Assembly: GCA_904420465.1 (NCBI GenBank)
Contig: CAJFVL010000001.1
Location: 1-64,000 of the forward strand
Length of the DNA stretch: 64,000 nucleotides
Source: an uncultured Clostridium sp.
GTDB lineage: Bacteria; Bacillota; Clostridia; Oscillospirales; Oscillospiraceae
Direction of reading: 5' to 3'
Made by a program: the position numbers and the translations under genes. A model generated the notes under the pieces. That model saw nothing but the letters and a program-made list of their open reading frames with translations, did no database searches and was not told the DNA's origin. The number at the start of each line of letters is the position of its first letter. Positions within the stretch are counted from its first letter, which is position 1. This document shows positions 41,653 to 49,557 of the stretch, piece after piece.

Positions 41653-41706
41653 AGCATACAATGTAATTGCGTCAAGATCGTGACGTCCCCGTGAACTTTT
41701 TGTAAA
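41653..41706 (-). promoter_or_regulatory. Response-regulator box and -10 of small RNA copy 2
   Basis: On the minus strand TTTACA (41701-41706), N5, TTCACG (41690-41695), N5, GTCACG (41679-41684), 20 bases, TATGCT (41653-41658), with identical register to copy 1. Confidence 0.6.
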
Positions 41707-41762
41707 GGATTCCGCTCCGCCGCAGGCTGCAAAAAAGGCGGCGGCCATCCGACCGTTCTCTC

Positions 41763-41791
41763 TTGACGCTGCGGCCCCCGCGTGGGATAAT
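41763..41791 (+). promoter_or_regulatory. Promoter of the cation diffusion facilitator
   Basis: TTGACG (41763-41768), 17 bases, GATAAT (41786-41791). Confidence 0.6.
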
Positions 41792-41859
41792 AAAGTGTTG
41801 CAGCTGCCGGGTCTCCAGACCCAGATCTGTTTCACTGTCCTATCTGGAAGGTGTTTTCT

Positions 41860-43041
41860 TTGATCCAAACTATCATTCGGGCCTGCCTCCGGGGCAGAAA
41901 TCCCCAGTCCCCCGAGACCCGCCGTCTGTGCGGCACCGTGGCGGGTGCCGCCGGAATTGCCCTCAACGCCCTGCTGGCCCTGGTCAAGTTTTCCGCCGGC
42001 ATTCTCTCCTCCTCCGTCGCCATGGTGGCCGACGCGGCAAACAACCTGTCCGACGCGGCCACCTCCGTGGTCACCCTGGTAGGCTTCCGGCTGGCCGGGC
42101 AGGCCGCTGACGCCGAGCACCCCTTTGGCCATGGCCGCATTGAGTATGTTTCCGGACTGATTGTCTCTCTGGCCATCCTGCTCATGGGGGTGGAGGTGGG
42201 CCGTTCCGCCCTGGATTCCCTGCTCCACCCCGCCCCGGTTCAGGCCTCCCTCCCATCCCTGCTTATTCTGGCCGCGGCCATTCTGGTCAAGCTGTGGATG
42301 TTTTGCTTCAACCGCGCCCTGGGCCGGGCCATCGGTTCGGCCGCCATGGAGGCTACCGCCGCCGACTCCCTGTCCGATATGGCCTCTACCGCGGTGGTTC
42401 TTCTCTCCACGCTTCTGGGCCAGGTAACGGATCTGCCCATCGACGGGCTGGCCGGTCTGGCTGTTGCCGTTCTGATTTTAAAAACCGGCTTGGACTCCGC
42501 CCGCAGCACGCTGGACCCCCTGCTGGGCCGCCCCATGGACCCGGAGCTGGCTGATGACATCGACAAGCTGGTGCTCGGCCATGATAAAATTCTGGGTATC
42601 CACGACCTTGTCTATCACGACTACGGCCCCGGCCGCGCCATGATGTCCTTTCATGCCGAGGTGCCCGCCGACGGCGATCTGCTGGAGCTCCATGACCTGA
42701 TCGACCACATCGAGCGCGAGCTGAAGGCCAAGCACCACATCGAAGCCGTCATTCACATGGACCCGGTGGTCCGGGATGAGCGCACCGACGGCCTGCGCAG
42801 CCAGGTATCCAACCTGGCCCAGGCCCTGGACCCCGCCCTGACCATCCACGACTTTCGGATCACGCCCGGTCCCTGCCACACCAACCTGATTTTTGATGTG
42901 GTGGTGCCTTATGGCTTCCGTCTCACCGACAGCCAGGTCCGCTCCGAGCTGGAAAAAGGGATCAAGCAGATCTCTCCCCGCTATTTCCCTGTCATTCAGG
43001 TGGACCACTCCTATGTAGACAGCCGGCCTTCCAGCCGCTAA
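41860..43041 (+). CDS. Cation diffusion facilitator family metal exporter
   Basis: A protein of about 393 residues with six N-terminal helices and a cytoplasmic C-terminal domain. The metal-site pairs are VADAANNLSDAATS in helix 2 and DSLSDMAST in helix 5, with HPFGHGRIEY between; the tail carries further His-rich sites (HDLIDHIERELKAKHHIEAVIHMDP). It exports Zn2+, Mn2+, Fe2+ or a similar ion by proton antiport. The start is probably the TTG at 41860, 8 bases after GGAAGG; a GTG at 41851 overlaps that site and is less likely. Confidence 0.9.
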   Translation: MIQTIIRACLRGRNPQSPETRRLCGTVAGAAGIALNALLALVKFSAGILSSSVAMVADAANNLSDAATSVVTLVGFRLAGQAADAEHPFGHGRIEYVSGLIVSLAILLMGVEVGRSALDSLLHPAPVQASLPSLLILAAAILVKLWMFCFNRALGRAIGSAAMEATAADSLSDMASTAVVLLSTLLGQVTDLPIDGLAGLAVAVLILKTGLDSARSTLDPLLGRPMDPELADDIDKLVLGHDKILGIHDLVYHDYGPGRAMMSFHAEVPADGDLLELHDLIDHIERELKAKHHIEAVIHMDPVVRDERTDGLRSQVSNLAQALDPALTIHDFRITPGPCHTNLIFDVVVPYGFRLTDSQVRSELEKGIKQISPRYFPVIQVDHSYVDSRPSSR

Positions 43042-43083
43042 TTCACAATTTATTCACCCAAGATGCCGCTTTGGCGCTATAAT
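43042..43083 (+). promoter_or_regulatory. Activator-type promoter of the two-component system
   Basis: TTCACA (43042-43047), 5 bases, TTCACC (43053-43058), 19 bases, TATAAT (43078-43083). The 11-bp-spaced hexamers match those upstream of the two small-RNA units and sit where the -35 box should be, pointing to autoactivation by the response regulator. Confidence 0.65.
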
Positions 43084-43178
43084 AATGGTAATAGCGGCAC
43101 AATTTGACAGGCCCGCCTTCTTTGTGTCGGACTGCTTTGCTGAATTTAAGCTAATAAGCTGAAATGGGGGTTGCCTTT

Positions 43179-43871
43179 ATGCCCAAAAAGGTTTTGATTG
43201 TAGAGGATGACGGCAATATTGCCGAGCTGCTCCATCTCTATCTGGAGAAGGAGGGCTTTGAAACCCAGGTGGCCAAGGACGGAGGCCGCGGCGTGGAGCT
43301 GTTTCGCTCCTTCCAGCCCGACCTTGTGCTGCTGGACATCATGCTTCCGGTGATGGACGGCTGGTCCGTCCTGAAAAAAATTCGTGAAACGGACAAAACG
43401 CCCGTCATCATGCTCACCGCCAAGGGAGAGACGGAGGACAAGGTCACCGGTCTGGAGAGCGGCGCCGATGACTACATCGTCAAGCCCTTTGAGATGAAGG
43501 AGGTGCTGGCCCGCATCCACGCCGTCCTTCGGCGGGCGGGCGGCGAGGAGGAGCCCCAGGAGAAAAAGCTGACCTTTGACAAGCTGGTCATCAACCTGGA
43601 CTCCTATGAGCTGCTGGTGGACGGCCAGCGGGTGGACACCCCTCCAAAGGAGCTGGAGCTGCTGTACCACCTGGCCTCCTCCCCCAACCGGGTATTCACC
43701 CGCAACCAGCTGCTGGACGAGGTATGGGGCTTTGATTACTTCGGCGACAGCCGAACAGTGGATGTGCACATCAAGCGCCTTCGAGAAAAGCTGGAGGGCG
43801 TCAGTGACCAATGGCGTCTGAAAACAGTGTGGGGTGTGGGCTACAAATTTGAAGTAAGCTCCGCCGGCTGA
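43179..43871 (+). CDS. OmpR/PhoB-type response regulator
   Basis: A 230-residue regulator. The receiver domain has the acidic pair Glu9-Asp10-Asp11, phospho-acceptor Asp53 in LLDIMLP, and the conserved Lys in DYIVKPF; the C-terminal winged helix ends with RTVDVHIKRLREKLE and TVWGVGYKF. GGGGG upstream supports the ATG at 43179. It is followed by a histidine kinase and an HtrA-type protease, the gene set of the CssRS secretion-stress system. Confidence 0.93.
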   Translation: MPKKVLIVEDDGNIAELLHLYLEKEGFETQVAKDGGRGVELFRSFQPDLVLLDIMLPVMDGWSVLKKIRETDKTPVIMLTAKGETEDKVTGLESGADDYIVKPFEMKEVLARIHAVLRRAGGEEEPQEKKLTFDKLVINLDSYELLVDGQRVDTPPKELELLYHLASSPNRVFTRNQLLDEVWGFDYFGDSRTVDVHIKRLREKLEGVSDQWRLKTVWGVGYKFEVSSAG

Positions 43872-44001
43872 CTGACCGCCTCCCACAGGCGGCAGCGCAC
43901 TGCTTTCGGCGCCCTGAATGAAAAAGAAAAAAGGGGCTGTGACGGCGCAGCCTCCCCAGGGCCGACGGCATGCCGCCCTTTTTTGACTGGAGGTGATCCT
44001 G

Positions 44002-45435
44002 TTGAAGTCGCTTTACAAGCGCCAGCTGCTGATGATGGTGGGCGTGATGATTTTGTCCTTCACTCTGCTTTCCGCGTCGTTTATGCTGCTGTTCTACCGG
44101 TATATTATCTCAGAAAAGCGAGATTCCATGGCGCGCAACGCGGGCTATATCGCCAATTTCACCTCCTCCTATTCTCAATTTCTGGATATCCGGAGTGACG
44201 ACTACAAAAGCTATGTGGCCTCCATTGCCCTGATCTCCGACGCTTTTGTCATCGTGGCCACTACCGATGGAGACATTGTCTATGCCACCGACGGCACCTA
44301 CTTTTACTCCTATGGGGATACCAAAGTCCCCCAGACGGTGATCGACCAGGTGCTGAACTCCGGCTCCTACACCGGCCTGACCAATCTGGACGGCATCTAT
44401 CCCGAGCGGCGCTACCTGGCCAGTCTGCCAGTCACCAACACGCTGGCCGGAATTCCGGTGATCAGCGGACTGGTGCTGGTGGCCGCCGACGCCTCCAGTC
44501 TGTCCGAGATGTGGACCGCCACCGCCACCATCTTCTTCTTTACCGCCGTGGTGGTGCTGCTGATCGCGGTCATTGCCAGCTCCCTCACCTCCGCCTATCA
44601 GGCCCGCCCGCTGAATGAGATGGCCGAGGCGGCCCGGCGCTTCGGCCGGGGTGAGTTTGACGTGCGGGTCACCGGCTATGAAAACCGCTGCGACGAGATC
44701 AGCACACTGGCCGAGGCCTTCAACTCCATGGCCAACTCGCTGGCCAAAGTGGAGAGCCAGCGCTCTGAATTCATCGCCAATGTCTCCCATGAGCTTAAAA
44801 CGCCCATGACCACCATCTCCGGCTTTGCCGAAGGAATTCTGGACGGCACCATTCCTCCGGAGCGGGAGCGGGAGTTTCTCCAGGTTATCGTCTCTGAGAC
44901 CCGCCGTCTCTCCCGCCTGGTGCGCCGCATGCTGGACCTGAGCAGGCTGGACGCCCTGTCGGAACATGCCGTCACCGCCCAGGAGCAGTTTGATCTGACC
45001 GACGTGGTCTCTCAGGTGCTCATCAGCCTGGAGTCCAAAATCACTCAGCGCGGCCTGGATGTGGACGTTCAGATGCCCGAGGACAAGCTGATGGTATGGG
45101 GTGATCCGGACGCCATCACCCAGGTATGCTACAACCTGCTGGATAACGCGGCCAAGTTTGCCGCCCCCGGCAGCACCATCACGGTGCAGATCACCAAAAA
45201 GGACGGCAAGGCCTTTACCTCCATCCGAAACCTGGGCTCCACCATCCCGCCTGACGAGCTTCCTCTCCTCTTTGACCGCTTCCACAAGGCGGATTACTCC
45301 CGCTCCATGGACCGGGACGGGGTTGGCCTGGGGCTGTATATCGTCAAAACCATTCTGGGCAATCTAAAGGAAAACATCACCGTCACCAGCGAGGACGGTG
45401 TCACCCAGTTCACCTTCACCCTTACGCTGGCCTGA
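44002..45435 (+). CDS. Sensor histidine kinase
   Basis: A 477-residue membrane kinase. Helix 1 (about 8-33) and helix 2 (about 172-195) flank an extracytoplasmic sensor domain of about 140 residues; HAMP (ARPLNEMAEAARRFGRGEF), HisKA with SHELKTPMTT (His263) and a HATPase domain (NLLDNAAKFA, GVGLGLYIVK) follow. The start is a TTG at 44002 because a full AGGTGATC-type ribosome binding site lies 5 bases upstream, overlapping a GTG at 43993. An A/T-flanked imperfect hairpin (about 43925-43985) separates it from the regulator gene and may lower its expression. Confidence 0.92.
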   Translation: MKSLYKRQLLMMVGVMILSFTLLSASFMLLFYRYIISEKRDSMARNAGYIANFTSSYSQFLDIRSDDYKSYVASIALISDAFVIVATTDGDIVYATDGTYFYSYGDTKVPQTVIDQVLNSGSYTGLTNLDGIYPERRYLASLPVTNTLAGIPVISGLVLVAADASSLSEMWTATATIFFFTAVVVLLIAVIASSLTSAYQARPLNEMAEAARRFGRGEFDVRVTGYENRCDEISTLAEAFNSMANSLAKVESQRSEFIANVSHELKTPMTTISGFAEGILDGTIPPEREREFLQVIVSETRRLSRLVRRMLDLSRLDALSEHAVTAQEQFDLTDVVSQVLISLESKITQRGLDVDVQMPEDKLMVWGDPDAITQVCYNLLDNAAKFAAPGSTITVQITKKDGKAFTSIRNLGSTIPPDELPLLFDRFHKADYSRSMDRDGVGLGLYIVKTILGNLKENITVTSEDGVTQFTFTLTLA

Positions 45436-45601
45436 ACGCGGCCGTCTTTCCCGTGATGTTTTCTTTTGGGCCCCATCTCAGATGGGGCGGCGCTCCGGGA
45501 GCCGCGCTCCGCCGCACCTTTCCCTTTCCCCTGGCACAGCGCTCCCATAAGCTCTCCCCTGGCCTCCAGGGCATGATATTGCTTTGATCGGAGGGATCTC
45601 A

Positions 45602-46834
45602 TTGGACAACCGGAACGATGATTTGTGGCAGGGCGGTCCCTGGGAGCAGCCCTCTCCCGTCTGTCCCCTCCCTCCCACCTTCTCCATCCCTCCGGTCCGG
45701 CCCGTGCTGCGCCCCAGGCGCCGCCGCCGGCGATGGCCCTGGTTTGCCGGACTGCTGTCCCTGGTCTTGGTCTTGTGTGCTGCCGCCGTCATTCTGGGCG
45801 GGCAGACCATAACCCGCATCTTCTCCTACCAACCGCCCTCTCAGGACGGCGGCGGCTATCAGACTCAGGAGTACAGCACTGATCCGCCGTCCATTCCCCG
45901 GGCCGAGACAGGCACCGGAGTCACCCTCACCCTCCACCCGGACACGGGGGAGACCCTGACCTATACGGAAATCTACGACAAGTGCCTCCCCTCCATGGTG
46001 TCCATCGAGGCAATTTCTTCCTCAACCTACAGCACCGGCACCGGCATCGTCGTGACGTCGGACGGCTATATTGTCACCAACGCCCATGTGGTGGCGGGAG
46101 CCAGTCAGGTGCGCGTGATCCTGTGGGACAACGAGGTTCTGGACGCCAGTCTGGTCGGCTTTGACGCGGAGGAGGATCTCGCTGTCCTGAAGATCGAGGC
46201 CGCGGGGCTGACCCCCGCTGAATTCGGCGACTCCTCCTCTCTGCGCATCGGGGACCCGGTGGCCGCCCTGGGCGACCCTCTGGGCTACCGCTCCACCATC
46301 ACTGACGGCATCATCTCCGCCCTGGACCGCGAGGTGGAGGTGGACGGGGTGACCATGGTGCTCATTCAAACCAGCGCGGCCATCAACTTCGGCAACTCGG
46401 GGGGCGCCCTTATCAACCAATACGGCCAGGTTGTGGGGGTCACCACCATTAAAATCGTCACTGACGACGGCTCCGCCGAGGCCCTTGGCTTTGCCATCCC
46501 CTCCACCCGGGTCAAATATGTGGTCGATACCCTGATTGCCGGCGGAGAGATCCGCTCCGGCGTCTTTGGCTTTACCGTCAACACCCGCCCGGTGGAGGGA
46601 GGCGGTCTGGAAATCATTGAGGTGGACCCCGCCAGCGATGCCTATGCCAAAGGGATTCAGGCTGGCGACGTCATTCTCTCCGCCAATGGCCGGGAGGTCT
46701 CCGGCACCCAGGATCTGAGCCGGATCAAGCTCTCCCTGGGACCGGGAGACGGGGTGGAGCTCACCCTTCGCCGCTCCGACGGGACCCTCTACACGGTGGA
46801 GGTGCTTCTGGTGGATACGGAGCTGATCGGCTAG
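45602..46834 (+). CDS. HtrA/DegP-like membrane-anchored serine protease
   Basis: A 410-residue S1C protease. A Pro-rich cytoplasmic N-terminus with a run of six Arg is followed by one membrane helix (about 46-66), a low-complexity linker, a trypsin-like domain with His162 (TNAHVV), Asp192 (EEDLAVLKI) and Ser266 (NFGNSGGAL), and one PDZ domain (about 320-400). It degrades misfolded exported proteins outside the membrane. The start is a TTG at 45602, 6 bases after GGAGGG. It directly follows the two-component genes on the same strand, as in CssRS-HtrA systems. Confidence 0.93.
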   Translation: MDNRNDDLWQGGPWEQPSPVCPLPPTFSIPPVRPVLRPRRRRRRWPWFAGLLSLVLVLCAAAVILGGQTITRIFSYQPPSQDGGGYQTQEYSTDPPSIPRAETGTGVTLTLHPDTGETLTYTEIYDKCLPSMVSIEAISSSTYSTGTGIVVTSDGYIVTNAHVVAGASQVRVILWDNEVLDASLVGFDAEEDLAVLKIEAAGLTPAEFGDSSSLRIGDPVAALGDPLGYRSTITDGIISALDREVEVDGVTMVLIQTSAAINFGNSGGALINQYGQVVGVTTIKIVTDDGSAEALGFAIPSTRVKYVVDTLIAGGEIRSGVFGFTVNTRPVEGGGLEIIEVDPASDAYAKGIQAGDVILSANGREVSGTQDLSRIKLSLGPGDGVELTLRRSDGTLYTVEVLLVDTELIG

Positions 46835-46882
46835 CGCGGCTCCGCCGGAAAAGCGTCACCGTCCCGCCTTGAATCGAACCAG

Positions 46883-46928
46883 AAGGGGCGCGCCTTCCCT
46901 ATTTCAGGACAGGAGGCGCGCCCCTTTT
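46883..46928 (+). terminator. Terminator of the htrA-like gene
   Basis: AAGGGGCGCGCCT (46883-46895) pairs with AGGCGCGCCCCTT (46914-46926), followed by T. Confidence 0.75.
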
Positions 46929-46950
46929 CACGTTTCTTTAAGAAATGCTA

Positions 46951-46979
46951 TTGCATTTACAGGGCAAATCGGTTAAAAT
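46951..46979 (+). promoter_or_regulatory. Promoter of the SLH-protein gene
   Basis: TTGCAT (46951-46956), 17 bases, TAAAAT (46974-46979), more than 300 bases before the start codon. Confidence 0.6.
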
Positions 46980-46986
46980 TGGAACG

Positions 46987-47294
46987 GAAACATAAACAGC
47001 AGCAGAGCACAGCGGGCGGCAGCCTGTCATGCTCCGATGATGAGTGAACACATCACTCAATACCACGGTCGAACAGACTGCACCGCAGCTCCCATTATCA
47101 CGATGGAGCGCTTCACGTTTCACCACAATCCATCGAAACCGGGATTGGTGTTTCTCTTTTTGATTGAACCTCAGTCGGGCGGTGTTGAGTTATATGCTCA
47201 GCACCGCTTTTATGTTTTTAACGGTACCCTGTGACGGGGGAGCGCCCTGTCTTGGGGATGACCGTCGAAGAATAAACGATGGAGGAACTACACG
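46987..47294 (+). other. Long 5' leader with terminator-like hairpin upstream of the SLH-protein gene
   Basis: About 308 non-coding bases between promoter and start codon. It contains a hairpin TGAGTGA/TCACTCA (47041-47059) and a stem GCGGTGTTGAG (47179-47189) with CTCAGCACCGC (47197-47207) followed by TTTTATGTTTTT. This looks like a leader with an attenuator, or a stand-alone small RNA of about 225 nt. It matches no riboswitch class I know. Confidence 0.4.
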
Positions 47295-48476
47295 ATGAAA
47301 CAAAAGCTCATATCTGTTGCGGCGGCACTGTCCCTTTGCCTTACTCTGGCGCTTCCGTCCTTTGCTGCTGACATGACACTGGAGGAGGCCCTTCTTCCAA
47401 TCTCTCTGTCCTCGGCGGACAGCAGCGGAACGGATTATTCCCCCTCTTCCCGGGATCAGGAGCTTTGGTTGGGAAATTTTGACATGGCCGCGGGTGTCCT
47501 CACGTTGGAAATGCTCTCCTCCTGTCTGCCGGCCCCCGATGATTTGTTGTTTACCGTGACGAATCAGGGCGGGGCACAGGACTGCTTCCTGGTTGTCCGT
47601 GCAATCCCCCACACGTCCATGTCCGCGGCTGCCGCAGAGGAGCAGTACGGCTGGGATGAGCGGAGCGATGACCTGTCTGCTGTAAACGGCGGCACTGTTT
47701 ATGTCGGCAGTGTTTACGGCGGCGGCGATTACCTGTGCGCCGACAATGTATGGAGCTCTGCTGTCAGCGGGGGAGCCGATGAGGCGATTCGCATTGAAGA
47801 AGGACAGAGCGTCTCCTTCCGCTTGCCCGGCGAGCTGAAGGAGGGGGATATCTGCCGGCTGTATGTGGATGTCTATTACCCGGAGGCGGGAACCAGCTTC
47901 TGGGGTCGTTATGATATTCTGATCGACAACAGCATCGTCCCGGAAAAGGAAACTCCCTCTGCCCCCGTGTTCACTGATGTTCCCGCGGATGCCTGGTACG
48001 CCGCCCCGGTGGCCTGGGCGGTAGAGCAGGGCATCACCGCCGGCACCACCCCCACCACCTTTGGTCCCGATGACACCTGCACCACCGCCCAGATTCTCAC
48101 CTTCCTGTGGCGGGCCTGCGGCTCTCCCGCCCCCGCGGCCTCCGCCCCCTTTGACGATGTGGCCGCCGATTCCTGGTACGCCGCTCCCGCCGCCTGGGCC
48201 TACGAGGAGGGTCTGGTGTCCGGCGGCACCTTCAACGGGGAGTCCCCCTGCACCCGCGCCTCCACAGTGACCTACCTGTGGAAGCTGGCGGGCAGCCCCG
48301 AGTCCGGCGAGGCCGCCTTTGATGACGTAGCCGCCGACGCGTCCTATGCCCAGGCCGTGTCCTGGGCCGTGCAGGAGGGCATTACTGCCGGCACCGGCGA
48401 CTCCACCTTCGGTCCCGACGATACCTGCACCCGGAGTCAGATCATGACCTTCCTGTACCGCAATTTCTCGGAGTAA
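47295..48476 (+). CDS. Secreted protein with three C-terminal SLH domains
   Basis: A 393-residue exported protein. The signal peptide (1-25, cleavage after SFAA) is followed by a domain of about 190 residues that I do not recognise, and then three SLH repeats (FTDVPADAWYAAPVAWAVEQGITAG and two related copies), which bind secondary wall polymers and hold the protein on the cell surface. GGAGG lies before the ATG. Single-gene unit with a long leader and a strong terminator. Confidence 0.88.
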   Translation: MKQKLISVAAALSLCLTLALPSFAADMTLEEALLPISLSSADSSGTDYSPSSRDQELWLGNFDMAAGVLTLEMLSSCLPAPDDLLFTVTNQGGAQDCFLVVRAIPHTSMSAAAAEEQYGWDERSDDLSAVNGGTVYVGSVYGGGDYLCADNVWSSAVSGGADEAIRIEEGQSVSFRLPGELKEGDICRLYVDVYYPEAGTSFWGRYDILIDNSIVPEKETPSAPVFTDVPADAWYAAPVAWAVEQGITAGTTPTTFGPDDTCTTAQILTFLWRACGSPAPAASAPFDDVAADSWYAAPAAWAYEEGLVSGGTFNGESPCTRASTVTYLWKLAGSPESGEAAFDDVAADASYAQAVSWAVQEGITAGTGDSTFGPDDTCTRSQIMTFLYRNFSE

Positions 48477-48485
48477 GCGCTTCAG

Positions 48486-48518
48486 CCGCCCGGCCCTACA
48501 GCCGGGCGGTCATTTTTT
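48486..48518 (+). terminator. Terminator of the SLH-protein gene
   Basis: CCGCCCGGC and GCCGGGCGG with a 6-base loop, followed by a run of six T. Confidence 0.88.
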
Positions 48519-48574
48519 ATTTGCCTCACGGCCCCGCCCATGCTATACTGGTTTTCAGAAAAGGAGGTTGTTCC

Positions 48575-49057
48575 ATGCTCAACACCACCCTGTGCTATAT
48601 CCGCCGGGGCGGGGATTACCTGATGCTCCACCGCATCAAAAAGGCCCACGACCTCAACCGCGACAAATGGATCGGCATAGGCGGAAAGTTCGAGGACAAG
48701 GAGAGCCCGGAGGACTGTCTGCTGCGGGAGGCCCGCGAGGAAACAGGACTCACGCTCACGGACTACCGCTACCGCGGGCTGGTTACCTTTGTCTCCGACC
48801 GCTGGCCAACCGAATACATGCACCTGTTCACCGCCGACGGCTGGACAGGGGAGCTGAAGGAATGTGACGAAGGGGTGCTGGAGTGGGTCCCCCGGGACCG
48901 GCTACTGGAGCTGCCCCACTGGGAAGGGGACGCCATCTTTCTGTCCCTTATTGCCCGCGAGGACCAGCCTTTCTTCTCCCTGAAGCTGCGCTACACGGGG
49001 GACACCCTGGAAGAGGCCGTCCTGAACGGCCTTCCTTTGGAACGGCCCATGCCGTAA
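48575..49057 (+). CDS. Nudix hydrolase (MutT/8-oxo-dGTP diphosphatase-like)
   Basis: A 160-residue enzyme with a complete Nudix box, GGKFEDKESPEDCLLREAREETGL by residues 36-59, including the catalytic REAREE core. The rest (ECDEGVLEWVPRDRLLELP) matches MutT-type 8-oxo-dGTP diphosphatases. GGAGG lies 8-9 bases before the ATG at 48575. Confidence 0.9.
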   Translation: MLNTTLCYIRRGGDYLMLHRIKKAHDLNRDKWIGIGGKFEDKESPEDCLLREAREETGLTLTDYRYRGLVTFVSDRWPTEYMHLFTADGWTGELKECDEGVLEWVPRDRLLELPHWEGDAIFLSLIAREDQPFFSLKLRYTGDTLEEAVLNGLPLERPMP

Positions 49058-49122
49058 CCCGCGCCGTCCACAGCACAGTTTACCGCCGCAATTTTATTTT
49101 TTGACAAGGAGGCACCCCTATT

Positions 49123-49365
49123 ATGAAACCCCAGTACGCCAACACCTTCGGTATCCGCAAGGTCTCTGACAAGGAAGGAGAGGTCCTTGAGGTCACCCTG
49201 GACATCGCCTACAAGTACATGGAGACCGCCATGACCGTCACCTCCGGCGGGCTGGAGAATGTCTCCGCCCCCAATGCCGAGCAGGTGGCATCCATTGTCA
49301 TGAACCGCCACAGCGCCATTTCCCTGCGCAACCTGCTTATCCAAACCCTGGGCACCGAGGCATAA
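49123..49365 (+). CDS. Conserved-looking 80-residue protein of unknown function
   Basis: A small protein (MKPQYANTFGIRKVSD, later HSAISLRNLLIQTLG) without signal or membrane segment. AAGGAGG upstream and good codon use support it as real. I do not recognise the family. Confidence 0.72.
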   Translation: MKPQYANTFGIRKVSDKEGEVLEVTLDIAYKYMETAMTVTSGGLENVSAPNAEQVASIVMNRHSAISLRNLLIQTLGTEA

Positions 49366-49387
49366 CGGAGCCTCTCGATTCCGTCGA

Positions 49388-49430
49388 GGTCCTGCCGTCC
49401 CGAGAGAGGCGGCAGGACCCTTTCGTTTTC
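49388..49430 (+). terminator. Terminator of the 80-residue protein gene
   Basis: GGTCCTGCCG (49388-49397) and CGGCAGGACC (49410-49419), followed by CTTTCGTTTTC. Confidence 0.75.
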
Positions 49431-49557
49431 CTCCGCTTATCCGTCCTTTTTCTCCTCTCCCCGCCCTTTCCAACCGGGCAAAAATATGATACACTTTTCT
49501 CATCTCACCAAACCGGGCGCGCCGGCATCTTCGGCGCGCCGGAAAGGCAGGTGCCCC

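Noticed and set aside
41417-41684. Two tiny plus-strand ORFs (15 and 21 codons) after purine-rich stretches in the tandem repeat, as toxin peptides
   Set aside because: The peptides are not similar to each other although the flanks are; no plus-strand promoter is seen and the boxes and -10 elements point to the minus strand. It remains an alternative if plus-strand transcripts are found.
41348-41706. The 200-bp repeat as a CRISPR array or simple duplication
   Set aside because: There are only two units, they lack short identical repeats with spacers, and only functional-looking parts are conserved.
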